DNA of 64,000 bases, from positions 1 through 64,000 of the forward strand of contig CADAUZ010000019.1 of NCBI GenBank assembly GCA_902791215.1. The letters are read 5' to 3'. The DNA is from Oscillospiraceae bacterium (GTDB lineage Bacteria > Bacillota > Clostridia > Oscillospirales > Oscillospiraceae). Under the pieces are notes generated by a model. That model had not been told where the DNA came from. It saw nothing but the letters and a program-made list of their open reading frames with translations, and did not search any database. Below, piece after piece: positions 7,707 to 16,116 of this stretch. Every line of letters starts with the position of its first letter. The stretch's first letter is position 1. The translations under genes were made by a program, and so were the position numbers.

Positions 7707-9398
7707 TTATCCGATGCTGTAGCGGATCAGCTGCATGGTCGGGACCCCGTCGTGGACATAAGGCCGGACGATCGCCGTGCCGGAGGCTTCCCGTGTGAAG
7801 TTCGGGTCGGACTCGGCGGCGGAGGATGTGAGGTAATAATAACTGCTGTCCACTTTATCGTTAGCCTGCCGGTAGAGGAGAATGTCCTCGCCGTAAATAT
7901 CAAACAGCAGGCGGAAATTTCCGTCCGGAAGCTGTTCGATCTGTCTAACAACCGTCAGGCGGTTATACGCTTCGCCGCTGGACGCGATAATATAAAAGTT
8001 TCCTTCGGCATAGAAAAACTGTTCATTCCACGCCTGCTGCCGCAGCTCGTCATCCCGGAGCGTAATGCCGAAATGGCGATAGAGGATATCGTTGACGGTA
8101 TCGAGCGAGAAGCTAAAGTAGGCGTGTTCCATGTCCTGGGACGGCAGCTGGATGCGCTCCACACGCAGAGCGTCCTGACGGTTGATCACGCAGTGGAGAT
8201 ACGCGAAAGCGGCCAGCTCTCTCGCGTCATAGCGATCCGCATCGAAGCCGTTTCTCTCAAAGGCGTGCTGCTCGGAAAAGTTGGAGAGAAAGATATTGGC
8301 GGCATACTGTACGCCGGATTCGATAGGGATGACGGTCCCGCTCTGCCCGACGGGCTGCTGCGTGACGGAAGCGGAGGCCGCTTCGCTCCGGACGTTCAAC
8401 GCCGAACGGACAAATTCATCCCAGCCCATGGCCCGGATCTCGTCGACGGTGGAGAAGGGGAGCGCCCGGATCGCGTCGCTCGGGCGGCTCAGCTCCTGCG
8501 TGCCGATGCTGCCGCTTTGCAGGGTGTAGTACTCGGTCCTTGCCAGGCCGTTATTGCCGTCGGTGCAGAAAAGCCCCGGATAGGCCGGATCGTCAACGGC
8601 ATAGAGCTGACAGGCGCGGAAACCGATTTTGCCCAAAGGACGCACCTGACCCTGTTCAAAGGTGAAGACATAGTCAACGCCGCCTGCCATGGAGGCTGCG
8701 CCGTTAAAGATAAACAGCTCCGGGGTACCGCTGCGATCCAGGTCGTAAAGGCTGAAGCGCGGCTCGCTGTAGTCGCTTTTGAAGTACTGCAGGCCGTCCA
8801 TTGTATAGGCCTTCTCACCGATCACCGTTGATACGACGCTGTCAAAGACCGCGTCCCGGTCGAGAACGTAAGCCCGGTAGGCATCGCTCCAGGAATTGGG
8901 ATCGGACTGCCCGCCGACATTCCGGTTTGCAGAGCCATCTGCTGTGCTGCCAATATTGGCGGTTGGCGCTCCCACCGAAGATCCTGTCGGCAGGGTGTAA
9001 GGGTCAGGCTCGTTTGACCGGCGCTCATCGACAGGCGCGGTCGGTGCGGCCGTGCCGCCATTCTCTCCCGACGGCAGCAATCCCATCAGTTTGTCCGAAA
9101 AGGAGGAGACGAAGACCGCGCATATAAAAAAGCCTATCACAAGCAGCGACAGGATCACCAGAAACCAGGGAAAAACAGGGCTGCGGTTTGCACTGCGGGA
9201 TGCCTCGCTGTCGGGGGCGGCGTGCCTTTCCGGGCGGGGAGTCTCCGCAGGCCGCGCCCTCTGGGGCTTCGGCACCGGCACGGCAGACGCTCTGAGTCGT
9301 GAGGGCCCGGCCCCCGGCTTTTCAAAGAGTGCCCCGCAGTAACAGCACCACCTGGTGTTTTCCGTATTATCTCGTTTGCAGTTGGGACAAATCATCAT
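7707..9398 (-). CDS. Zinc-ribbon, single-pass membrane protein with large extracellular part, function unknown
   Basis: A 563-aa protein. It begins with a zinc-ribbon (Cys4-x2-Cys7 and Cys18-x2-Cys21), followed by a Pro/Arg-rich linker, a TM helix at about residues 75-100, a Ser/Thr/Gly/Pro-rich stalk, and an extracellular domain from about 165. That domain contains YDLDRSGTPELFIFNG, a calcium-loop-like DxDxxG motif common in secreted Firmicutes proteins. The cytoplasmic zinc-ribbon plus exported domain is a frequent architecture in gut Clostridia, but I do not recognise a named family. It lies 30 bp downstream of another membrane protein gene and probably shares its promoter. Start ATG at 9398 has a GGGAGAG ribosome binding site. 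Confidence 0.75.
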   Translation of the reverse strand: MMICPNCKRDNTENTRWCCYCGALFEKPGAGPSRLRASAVPVPKPQRARPAETPRPERHAAPDSEASRSANRSPVFPWFLVILSLLVIGFFICAVFVSSFSDKLMGLLPSGENGGTAAPTAPVDERRSNEPDPYTLPTGSSVGAPTANIGSTADGSANRNVGGQSDPNSWSDAYRAYVLDRDAVFDSVVSTVIGEKAYTMDGLQYFKSDYSEPRFSLYDLDRSGTPELFIFNGAASMAGGVDYVFTFEQGQVRPLGKIGFRACQLYAVDDPAYPGLFCTDGNNGLARTEYYTLQSGSIGTQELSRPSDAIRALPFSTVDEIRAMGWDEFVRSALNVRSEAASASVTQQPVGQSGTVIPIESGVQYAANIFLSNFSEQHAFERNGFDADRYDARELAAFAYLHCVINRQDALRVERIQLPSQDMEHAYFSFSLDTVNDILYRHFGITLRDDELRQQAWNEQFFYAEGNFYIIASSGEAYNRLTVVRQIEQLPDGNFRLLFDIYGEDILLYRQANDKVDSSYYYLTSSAAESDPNFTREASGTAIVRPYVHDGVPTMQLIRYSIG

Positions 9399-9428
9399 AG
9401 CTCTCCCGCAAAAACGTTTCGTGTGGGA

Positions 9429-9959
9429 TTATGGCTCATCGTTTCCCTCGCGCAGCCGCTGTGCCGCAAGCTTTATGTAGCTCCTCAGATAAGCCGCCAC
9501 CATCGGGTCCACATCATCGAGGCGCGACATGATGCTGCGCGCTGCGACGGCGATCTCGCGGCGGTCCGTGCCGTTGACAACGGTGTTGAGCTTGCACGCG
9601 CAGTCATAGTCGATGCGCGCCTCGGCGCCCGTATCGGCGCGGTACAGTATGGCATGTCTCCAGCCGAGCTCATGGTTGCAGATACAGCAGCGGCTCTCCT
9701 GAAACGCCGGGACCGTCTCCGGAAAAACGAAGGTCGGCAGCTCATCCGGAACCGGGGGCACAGGCACCGTGACTGGGCTCTCCTGCGCTGCGGCGGACTT
9801 TTCCGCCGACTGTTCGTTCTGCTCATCGGCAGGGGTTTCCTGCGCCGGTGCTGCCTCCGGGCCGCTTTGCTGCGGCCGCTTGACTTCTCTTATCAGGAAG
9901 AAAGCGATCACACCGAACAAGACGGCGCATCCTATCAATATAATAAGCCATACGTCCAT
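9429..9959 (-). CDS. Membrane-anchored protein with C-terminal CxxC domain, function unknown
   Basis: A 176-aa protein. An N-terminal TM helix (residues 2-24, WLIILIGCAVLFGVIAFF) is followed by an acidic, Ala/Glu/Pro-rich linker to about residue 85. A small C-terminal domain contains CCICNHELGW and CAC, which could bind zinc, then a helical tail. The ribosome binding site is GGGAGGAGG. It is the first gene of a two-gene unit with the zinc-ribbon protein at 7707-9398. The cysteines in both products suggest that they may work together, which is inference. Confidence 0.7.
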   Translation of the reverse strand: MDVWLIILIGCAVLFGVIAFFLIREVKRPQQSGPEAAPAQETPADEQNEQSAEKSAAAQESPVTVPVPPVPDELPTFVFPETVPAFQESRCCICNHELGWRHAILYRADTGAEARIDYDCACKLNTVVNGTDRREIAVAARSIMSRLDDVDPMVAAYLRSYIKLAAQRLREGNDEP

Positions 9960-10026
9960 TCCGCGCCTCCTCCCGGAGCTTTCCTATCTCATAAATGGGG
10001 AAAAATTGACATTTTTGATTTACATA

Positions 10027-10055
10027 ACTATAGCACCGGAGAAGAACGAATGCAA
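10027..10055 (-). promoter_or_regulatory. Promoter of the 9959-7707 two-gene unit
   Basis: On the minus strand: -35 TTGCAT (10055-10050), 17-bp spacer, -10 TATAGT (10032-10027), about 70 bp before the ATG at 9959. Confidence 0.6.
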
Positions 10056-10109
10056 TAGCACGACAAAATCTTTTGATTTCAAGCGAATATGACGAACTCT
10101 GGCCGAAAA

Positions 10110-10251
10110 AAGGCGCGTTGCAAAATGCTTAACGTTTTGTCATCCTGAGGAACGAAGTGACGAAGGATCTTTCTTTTGAAGGTTTTTACAAACTTTTATG
10201 GAAAGATCCTTCGCTTACGCTCAGGATGACACGCATTTTGCAACGCGCCTT
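10110..10251. repeat. 142-bp near-perfect palindrome containing TGTCATCCTGAG copy 2
   Basis: Outer arms of 19 bp match perfectly (AAGGCGCGTTGCAAAATGC at 10110-10128 and its complement at 10233-10251). They enclose a copy of the dispersed repeat (TTGTCATCCTGAGG ... CTCAGGATGACA) whose inner arms are GAAGGATCTTTC / GAAAGATCCTTC. It sits immediately after the cdsA stop and could act as its terminator. Confidence 0.85.
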
Positions 10252-10254
10252 TTA

Positions 10255-11046
10255 TTAAATCCCGTTTACAAGGAAGCACAGATACACCGTCGGGATCGAG
10301 AACAGCAGGCTGTCGGCCCGGTCGAAGACGCCGCCGTGGCCGGGGATGAGGTTGGAGAAATCCTTCACGCCGATCATGCGCTTGAGTAGGGATTCCGCCA
10401 GATCGCCGATCTGTCCCATGACGCAGGCGAGAAACGCCGTCAGCAGGCACAGCCGCAGGGACACGGGCGTGGACATACCGAGTATCCAGTAAGCCAGCAG
10501 CCCGGACAGGATCGACGACAGGAGTCCGCACACAGCGCCCTCCACCGTCTTCTTCGGGCTGACCAGCGGCGCCAGCTTGTGCTTGCCGAAGCGCATGCCG
10601 CCGAAGAGGGCCGCACTGTCGCAGATCCAGGTGGCAAGGCAGGCGGTCAGAAGGGTCTGCCACCAGATGTCGCTCACGCTGATGACAAGGATGATGCCGA
10701 AGAGCACGCAGGGATAGTTCATGCCCGCCAGGGTATACAGTGCCCCGATACCGGACACCTCCTTGTGCAGCACCCCGGAAAACAGCGACAGATACAGACA
10801 GAAGATAAAACAAACCACATACAGGAACAGGCCCATGTGGAAATATGCCAGCACCGCCTGAACAGCCAGATACACGATCATCACCCAGAGTGTGCACCTC
10901 GCGTTGAGCTTTTCCACATTCTTGCTGTACTCGTAGGCGCAAAGCCCCCCCGCAACGGCAAAATAGAGTATACGGGTGATGGCCCAGGGCATGCAGCCTG
11001 CCGTGACGGCGACCAGTATGACGGCGGATTTTACACGATCCTTCAA
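10255..11046 (-). CDS. cdsA: Phosphatidate cytidylyltransferase
   Basis: A 263-aa polytopic membrane enzyme that makes CDP-diacylglycerol from phosphatidic acid and CTP, the precursor of the anionic phospholipids. The CDS signature is complete near the C-terminus: SPKKTVEGA, then GDLAESLLKR followed by KDFSNLIPGHGGVFDRAD, which carries the metal- and substrate-binding Asp/His residues. I chose the TTG start at 11046 (LKDRVKSAVIL) because GAGAGG lies 8 bp upstream. The longer open frame starting at 11103 overlaps the promoter and has no ribosome binding site. Unusually, it is not next to uppS/dxr/rasP as in many Firmicutes. Confidence 0.92.
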   Translation of the reverse strand: MKDRVKSAVILVAVTAGCMPWAITRILYFAVAGGLCAYEYSKNVEKLNARCTLWVMIVYLAVQAVLAYFHMGLFLYVVCFIFCLYLSLFSGVLHKEVSGIGALYTLAGMNYPCVLFGIILVISVSDIWWQTLLTACLATWICDSAALFGGMRFGKHKLAPLVSPKKTVEGAVCGLLSSILSGLLAYWILGMSTPVSLRLCLLTAFLACVMGQIGDLAESLLKRMIGVKDFSNLIPGHGGVFDRADSLLFSIPTVYLCFLVNGI

Positions 11047-11085
11047 GACGGCGTCCTCTCTTTCTTCGGCGCTTTGGTGATTATT

Positions 11086-11114
11086 AGAATAACATAAACG
11101 CAAGTGAAAAACAA
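11086..11114 (-). promoter_or_regulatory. Promoter of cdsA
   Basis: Minus strand: -35 TTGTTT (11114-11109), 17-bp spacer, -10 TATTCT (11091-11086). Its position supports the TTG start at 11046. Confidence 0.6.
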
Positions 11115-11177
11115 CAGTGGGAAGAGACTGAGATAGGAATTTTTCAAAATTTTGAATGAAAAACAGTGTATTTTTTG

Positions 11178-11206
11178 TTGTGCCGCGCGTAAGACTGTGG
11201 TATCAT
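11178..11206 (+). promoter_or_regulatory. Promoter of the HerA-like ATPase gene
   Basis: -35 TTGTGC (11178-11183), 17-bp spacer, -10 TATCAT (11201-11206). Confidence 0.55.
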
Positions 11207-11248
11207 GAATATACGTGAAACTCAAAAAAACAACAGGAGGACAGATAC

Positions 11249-12943
11249 ATGTTTACAGACAATAAAATCTGGATGGCGCAGTCGGACAAGCGGCTGTTCC
11301 TGCTCCCGAACATGGCAAACCGCCACGGCCTGATCGCGGGCGCAACCGGCACCGGCAAAACCATCACCATGAAGGTCATGGCAGAATCCTTCTCCGAGAT
11401 GGGCGTCCCGGTCTTCCTGGCCGATATCAAGGGCGACCTGACCGGCATGTGCAAGCCCGGCAGGGACAGCGCCGACATGCAGGCGAGGATCGAGCGCTTC
11501 GGCATCGACGGCTTTTCCTACCACGCCTATCCCACCCGCTTCTGGGACATCTTCGGCGAAGTGGGCCACCCTGTGCGCGTGACCGTGAGCTCCATGGGCC
11601 CTGTGCTCCTGGCGCGTCTGCTGGGCCTGACCGAGATTCAGACCGGCGTTCTGAACATTGTCTTCAAAGTAGCCGACGATAACGGCCTGCTGCTCCTGGA
11701 CCTGAAGGACCTGCGCTCCATGCTCCAGTTCGTGGGCGAGAACAGGGCTGAGTTCACCGTGGAGTACGGCAACGTCTCCGCCGCCAGCATCGGCGCTATC
11801 CAGCGCGCCCTGCTCGCCTTCGAGCAGGAGGGCGGTGAGCTCTTCTTCGGCGAGCCGGAGCTGGACATCGGCGACTGGATGGCCACCGACGTAAACGGCC
11901 GCGGCTACATCAACATCCTCTCCAGCCAGAAGCTCATCCAGAGCCCCACGGTGTACGCCACCTTCCTGCTCTGGATGCTGACCGAGCTCTTTGAGCGCCT
12001 GCCCGAGGTGGGCGATCTCGACAAGCCCAAGATGATCTTCTTCTTCGACGAGGCGCACCTGCTCTTTAACGGCATGCCCAAAGCCCTGCTGCAGAAGATC
12101 GTCCAGGTCGTCAAGCTCATCCGCTCCAAGGCCGTCGGCGTCTACTTCATCACCCAGAGCCCCAGCGATATCCCCGGCGACGTGCTGGCCCAGCTCTCCA
12201 ACCGTGTCCAGCATGCCCTGCGCGCCTATACCCCGGACGAGCAGAAAGCTGTCCGCGCCGCCGCCAGGGCCTTCCGTGCCAACCCCGCCTTCAAGACCGA
12301 AGACGCCATCATGGAGCTCGGTGTCGGCGAAGCGCTGGTCAGCTTCCTCGATGAGGACGGCATCCCCAGCATCGTCGAACGCGCCAGCATCCTCCCGCCC
12401 CAGAGCCTGATGGGCGCTGCCGGTGAGGAAGAGGTCAAGCGCCTCATTTACGGCGACGAGCTGGACGAGAAGTACCGCGAAGCCGTTGACCGCGAGTCCG
12501 CCTTTGAGATCCTCACCCGCGCCAATGCCGAGCTCGAGAAGCAGCGGGCCGAGGCCGCCGCTGCCGCCGCTGAGGAAGCGGCCCGCGAAAAGGCTGAGCG
12601 CGAGGCCGAGAAGCAGCGTCTCAAGGAGGAGGCCGCCGCAGAAAAGCAGCGCCTCAAGGAAGAACTCGCCGCACAGAAAGCCGCCGAGAAGGCGGAGCTT
12701 GCCGCCCAGAAGGAGGCTGAACGCGAGGCTGCCAAGAAGAAAAAGATCGCCCAGCAGGCGGTGACCACAGCCGCGTCCTCTGTGATGGGCGCACTGTCCA
12801 CCAACATTGTCAACGCGGCCACCGGCGGCAAGACCACCAGCGCCTCGACCATTGCCAAGCGCGCGGCCCGCAACGCCCTCAGCTCTGCCATGCGCAGCAG
12901 CACCGGCGCCATCATCCGCGGCCTGTTCGGAAATAAGAAGTAA
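11249..12943 (+). CDS. HerA-like DNA translocase/ATPase, DUF853 family
   Basis: A 564-aa protein. Walker A GATGTGKT lies at residues 31-38 and is followed by the family segment [13 protein letters not shown]. Walker B ([12 protein letters not shown]) lies near residue 260 and an arginine/sensor region ([20 protein letters not shown]) follows. The C-terminal part from about 420 to 510 is an Ala/Glu/Lys-rich coiled coil, then a hydrophobic, Ala-rich tail. This matches the DUF853 (YjgR-type) branch of HerA/FtsK-like ATPases. The cellular role is not established for this branch. It has its own promoter, a GGAGG ribosome binding site and a terminator. No NurA nuclease or defence gene lies beside it. 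Confidence 0.88.
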   Translation: MFTDNKIWMAQSDKRLFLLPNMANRHGLIAGATGTGKTITMKVMAESFSEMGVPVFLADIKGDLTGMCKPGRDSADMQARIERFGIDGFSYHAYPTRFWDIFGEVGHPVRVTVSSMGPVLLARLLGLTEIQTGVLNIVFKVADDNGLLLLDLKDLRSMLQFVGENRAEFTVEYGNVSAASIGAIQRALLAFEQEGGELFFGEPELDIGDWMATDVNGRGYINILSSQKLIQSPTVYATFLLWMLTELFERLPEVGDLDKPKMIFFFDEAHLLFNGMPKALLQKIVQVVKLIRSKAVGVYFITQSPSDIPGDVLAQLSNRVQHALRAYTPDEQKAVRAAARAFRANPAFKTEDAIMELGVGEALVSFLDEDGIPSIVERASILPPQSLMGAAGEEEVKRLIYGDELDEKYREAVDRESAFEILTRANAELEKQRAEAAAAAAEEAAREKAEREAEKQRLKEEAAAEKQRLKEELAAQKAAEKAELAAQKEAEREAAKKKKIAQQAVTTAASSVMGALSTNIVNAATGGKTTSASTIAKRAARNALSSAMRSSTGAIIRGLFGNKK

Positions 12944-12957
12944 GACGACTATATATC

Positions 12958-12989
12958 AAAAAACCACCTTCTCCGGAAGGTGGTTTTTT
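12958..12989. terminator. Bidirectional terminator between the HerA-like and HAD genes
   Basis: Stem AAAAAACCACCTTC (12958-12971) with GAAGGTGGTTTTTT (12976-12989), loop TCCG, T-tract on both strands. Confidence 0.88.
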
Positions 12990-12994
12990 GATGC

Positions 12995-13642
12995 TCATTT
13001 GTTCTTTTCCAGCAGCGCTTCCAGCGCCGGAATGTCCGGGACGATCCAGTCTGCGCCTGCCGCTTCGAGCTCTCCTTCGGCGGCATAGCCCCAGCCGACA
13101 CCGATGCAGAGCACGCCGCACTGCTTTGCCCCCAGAACATCGTATTTCGTGTCGCCGATCAGAACGGTTTGCCATGCGCTGACACCGAGAGCCTCCATCG
13201 CGCGGCGCAGGACGTCGGCCTTGGAGTCGTTGTTCCGGTCCGGACTGCTGCCGACAAGCGCATCAAAGAGGGACAGCATGCCTTCACGCTCCAGAAGCTC
13301 CTCTGCCAGCACCTGCGGCTTGCTGGTCGCCACTCCGAGCAGATACCCGGCATCCTTTAGCCTCGCGAGCATCTCCGGGATCCCCGGAAAGACCCGGCAC
13401 TCATAAAGTCCGATGGGCTTGTAGCGTTCGCGAAAATCGGCGGTCGCCTGCACGGCGGTGCCCCGGTCAAAGCCGAAATGCTCCATGAACATATCCACCA
13501 GCGGCGGGCCCGCAAAGCAGCGCAGGCTTTCAAGCTCCGGGCTCAGCCCCAGCTTGTTCACGGCGTACTGCACGGATTTGGTGATGCCCTCCACCGTGTC
13601 AAAGAGTGTTCCGTCAAAATCAAACAGCAGACAGTCGATCAT
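12995..13642 (-). CDS. HAD-superfamily hydrolase (phosphoglycolate phosphatase-like)
   Basis: A 215-aa HAD phosphatase: nucleophile motif DFDGTLFDT at residues 8-16, motif II VATSKPQ, and motif IV IGDTKYDVLGAK with the metal-binding Asp residues, plus an alpha-helical cap between motifs I and II. This is the Gph/PpaX/beta-phosphoglucomutase-like subgroup; the substrate cannot be called from sequence. The frame is open for 185 codons further upstream, but the ATG at 13642 has a GGGAGGG ribosome binding site and begins exactly at the HAD fold. Confidence 0.88.
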   Translation of the reverse strand: MIDCLLFDFDGTLFDTVEGITKSVQYAVNKLGLSPELESLRCFAGPPLVDMFMEHFGFDRGTAVQATADFRERYKPIGLYECRVFPGIPEMLARLKDAGYLLGVATSKPQVLAEELLEREGMLSLFDALVGSSPDRNNDSKADVLRRAMEALGVSAWQTVLIGDTKYDVLGAKQCGVLCIGVGWGYAAEGELEAAGADWIVPDIPALEALLEKNK

Positions 13643-13741
13643 GTTCTCGCCCTCCCATTCCGGCAACATCATAACGGCTTTCGCGCCGCGTGTCAATCCG
13701 GTGTTTCCTGCATACACTATGGTATGGAAGGGGGAAGAACC

Positions 13742-14698
13742 TTGGATCAGACATTCTTTCTCGCGGCAAACTCCGGGCAGGGCTTTTACTCGCTGTACGA
13801 CGGCTTCCCGGGTGAGCTGTATTTTTTGCATATCATCAAGGGCGGGCCCGGCACCGGCAAGTCCGGCTTCATGAAGCGCATCCGCAAAGAGGCGCAGACG
13901 CGGGGCTTCGACACTGTGAGCATCCTCTGCTCCGGCGACCCGGACTCTCTCGACGGGCTGCTCATTCCCGCGCTGCACCGGGCCTGGGTGGACGGGACCG
14001 CGCCTCACATCCGGGAGCCGGGGCTGTTCGGTGTGGACTCGGATTATGTTAACCTCGGACAATTCTGCCGCCTTCCGCTGGCAGAGCGGGACCGCGCCAA
14101 AGCGCAGGCTCTGAACCGGGAGTACAAAGCGCTCTATAAGACAGCTTATGAGCACCTTGCCGCCGTTGCCGCGCTGGAAAAGGCGGAAGAGCTGCACGAC
14201 GCGGCGGTCGCCCGGGAGGAGCTGCAGCGCGTTCGCACAATCCTCGATGTGCTGCCGGACAGGGCAGGGGAGTGTATCAAACAGCGGCGCTTCCTCTCCG
14301 CCATCTCCTGCCGGGGCGTGCTGTGCCTGAACAAGACGGTAAACTTGTTATGTAAACAGATTTATTATCTGCGCGGCCACGCGGTCCTGGAGCAGGCGGC
14401 CACAATGGCGGAGAGGAAGACAGAGCGGCTGATCCTCTGCCCGCGCCCGCTGCGGCCCGAGCAGCTGGAGGCCGTGCTGCTGCCGGAACAGGGGATCGCC
14501 CTCATGCGTGCCCCCGCTGCGGTGAGAGTCCCGCAGGGGGAGCACCTGCAAAGCGACCGCGCTCTGGCCCGGGCCATGGACGATCTGCGCGAGGCGAAGT
14601 TATTGCACGATAAGCTGGAGGCGGTCTACAGGCCGTATATGGACTTCGACGCGCTGACAGCGTATACGGATGCGTATATTGAAAAACTCTTTTCATAA
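13742..14698 (+). CDS. P-loop ATPase, PRK06851-like family
   Basis: A 318-aa protein. It opens with GFYSLYDGF and a Walker A loop GGPGTGKSG (34-42), then DSLDGLLIPALHRAWVDGTAPH, a segment shared with the uncharacterised PRK06851-type ATPases of Bacillus and Clostridia. I chose the TTG at 13742, which has an AAGGGGG ribosome binding site 7 bp upstream; an ATG at 13724 in the same frame is less well placed. The family usually has about 360 residues with two P-loop domains, and here the second half is degenerate (one clear P-loop only). Function is unknown. Confidence 0.75.
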   Translation: MDQTFFLAANSGQGFYSLYDGFPGELYFLHIIKGGPGTGKSGFMKRIRKEAQTRGFDTVSILCSGDPDSLDGLLIPALHRAWVDGTAPHIREPGLFGVDSDYVNLGQFCRLPLAERDRAKAQALNREYKALYKTAYEHLAAVAALEKAEELHDAAVAREELQRVRTILDVLPDRAGECIKQRRFLSAISCRGVLCLNKTVNLLCKQIYYLRGHAVLEQAATMAERKTERLILCPRPLRPEQLEAVLLPEQGIALMRAPAAVRVPQGEHLQSDRALARAMDDLREAKLLHDKLEAVYRPYMDFDALTAYTDAYIEKLFS

Positions 14699-14753
14699 AG
14701 CAAAAGGGATGTGAAAAAGCCCCCCGCATCAAGAACACAGAAATATCAGTAAC

Positions 14754-14948
14754 GTAGGGGCCGACGGCCCAGGCCGGCTTCTCTTGCCGCGTTGCGGCAA
14801 TTCACCTCCCGCCCTCGGCGGCCCGGCAGAGGAAACTCAATAATTACACGTATCCCCGGCAAATTCGCAACATTTGTGCGTTTTCGCCGGGGATTTCTGC
14901 GTGTTTTTGAGCTATTCCACACGGGCCGCCGAGGGCGTCGGCCCCTAC
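14754..14948. repeat. 195-bp nested palindromic element
   Basis: Terminal arms GTAGGGGCCGACG (14754-14766) and CGTCGGCCCCTAC (14936-14948). Inside are further complementary pairs: CGCCCTCGGCGGCCCG with CGGGCCGCCGAGGGCG, and ATCCCCGGC with GCCGGGGAT. It occupies most of the gap between two converging genes and has no coding capacity. It looks like a non-autonomous mobile element or a large terminator structure. Confidence 0.8.
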
Positions 14949-14984
14949 ACTGTCAATTGACTTTTTTCACAGCCTCTTTCCTGT

Positions 14985-16103
14985 TCATTTTTTCTTAAAC
15001 ACCCATTTCTTCTGAATGAAATAGCTGATAAAGAACAGCGCCGTCTCCACCACGATCTTCACAAAGGTTGCAAGGCCCGGGGAGGAAATCTCGAGTGCCT
15101 TGACAAGCGAGGTCAGGCACACCATGGAGATGAGCGTCTGCGGGATGCACAGGCAGTAATACTTGACGAAGGCCTTGCCGTGATCCTCCTTGTTCTGGAA
15201 GACAAAGCGGTCGTTCATCGTAAAGTTGAACAGCGACGACAGCACGCGCGCGACGGCCTGCGCCGCGGCCGATGCCGCCTCCTTTGCCATGCTCCCAAGG
15301 AATAAGGAGAAGAACAGGTGATACAGCCCGTTATCCAGCAGAAAGGAGAGGAAGGAGCTCACCAGATAACGAAAGCCTGAGCCCGTGATCAGAAAGCGCA
15401 GCATCACCTTCGTGATGCGCCAGGAGTCCTTCACCGCGTTATAGTGGGAGCTGTAGCCGTCGGGGTCGTAGACGGTGGCGATGGGCTGCTCAAGAAAGCC
15501 GATGCCGAGGCGCTTCATGTACAGCAGCATATTGGTCTCGTATTCAAAGCGCTCGCCCTCAATGTCGCAGAAGGTTTTGAGATATCTGGCCGGGATGGCG
15601 CGAAGGCCCGTCTGCGTGTCGGAGAGGTGAATGCCGAACAGGACCCGGAAGAAGCGGGAGGTGGTCCGGTTGCCGGCCACCGAGCGAGGCGGGACGCCGG
15701 GCTGGCTGAAATCCCGGCAGCCGAGCACGACCTTGTCCTCGTTTTCCAGCATCTTCTGTCCGCAGGCGATGATGTCCTTCGTCAGGTGCTGTCCGTCGCC
15801 GTCGATGGTGATGACGCCGCGCAGCTCCGGGAGCTTCTCCCGCACATAGCCGAAGGCGGTCTTGAGCGCCCGGCCCTTGCCCTTATTGACCTCATGTGTC
15901 AGCACTGTGCAGCCGGGCTTTTGCGCAGCCTCGTCAAAGAAATGGCGGTTTTCCTCCTTGCTCCCGTCGTTGACGATGACAAGGTGCCGAAAGCCTTCCT
16001 GAAGAAGGCTTTCGATGACGTTTATAAACTTTTTATCCGGATCGAGTGACGGCAGCACAATGGCCGTACACGCCCGGCAATCCAATTGCGGAGACTGTTC
16101 CAC
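14985..16103 (-). CDS. Family 2 glycosyltransferase fused to a GtrA-like membrane domain
   Basis: A 372-aa protein. Residues 10-235 form a GT-A glycosyltransferase of the dolichol-phosphate mannosyltransferase type (VIVNDGSKEE, TIDGDGQHL with the metal-binding Asp motif, SDTQTGLRAIP). Residues 245-372 form four TM helices of the GtrA family (FNFTMNDRFVFQ, FISYFIQKKWVF). Such fusions transfer a sugar to polyprenyl phosphate and flip it for envelope glycan decoration. The GTG start at 16103 follows a perfect GGAGG. It is the last gene of a four-gene minus-strand operon and lies 13 bp from its neighbour. Confidence 0.9.
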   Translation of the reverse strand: MEQSPQLDCRACTAIVLPSLDPDKKFINVIESLLQEGFRHLVIVNDGSKEENRHFFDEAAQKPGCTVLTHEVNKGKGRALKTAFGYVREKLPELRGVITIDGDGQHLTKDIIACGQKMLENEDKVVLGCRDFSQPGVPPRSVAGNRTTSRFFRVLFGIHLSDTQTGLRAIPARYLKTFCDIEGERFEYETNMLLYMKRLGIGFLEQPIATVYDPDGYSSHYNAVKDSWRITKVMLRFLITGSGFRYLVSSFLSFLLDNGLYHLFFSLFLGSMAKEAASAAAQAVARVLSSLFNFTMNDRFVFQNKEDHGKAFVKYYCLCIPQTLISMVCLTSLVKALEISSPGLATFVKIVVETALFFISYFIQKKWVFKKK

Positions 16104-16116
16104 GGATTTTCCTCCG

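Noticed and set aside
11249-12943. HerA-like ATPase as part of a HerA-based phage defence system
   Set aside because: The neighbours are cdsA and a HAD phosphatase; no SIR2, DUF4297 or nuclease partner is present, and the DUF853 branch is a common housekeeping gene.
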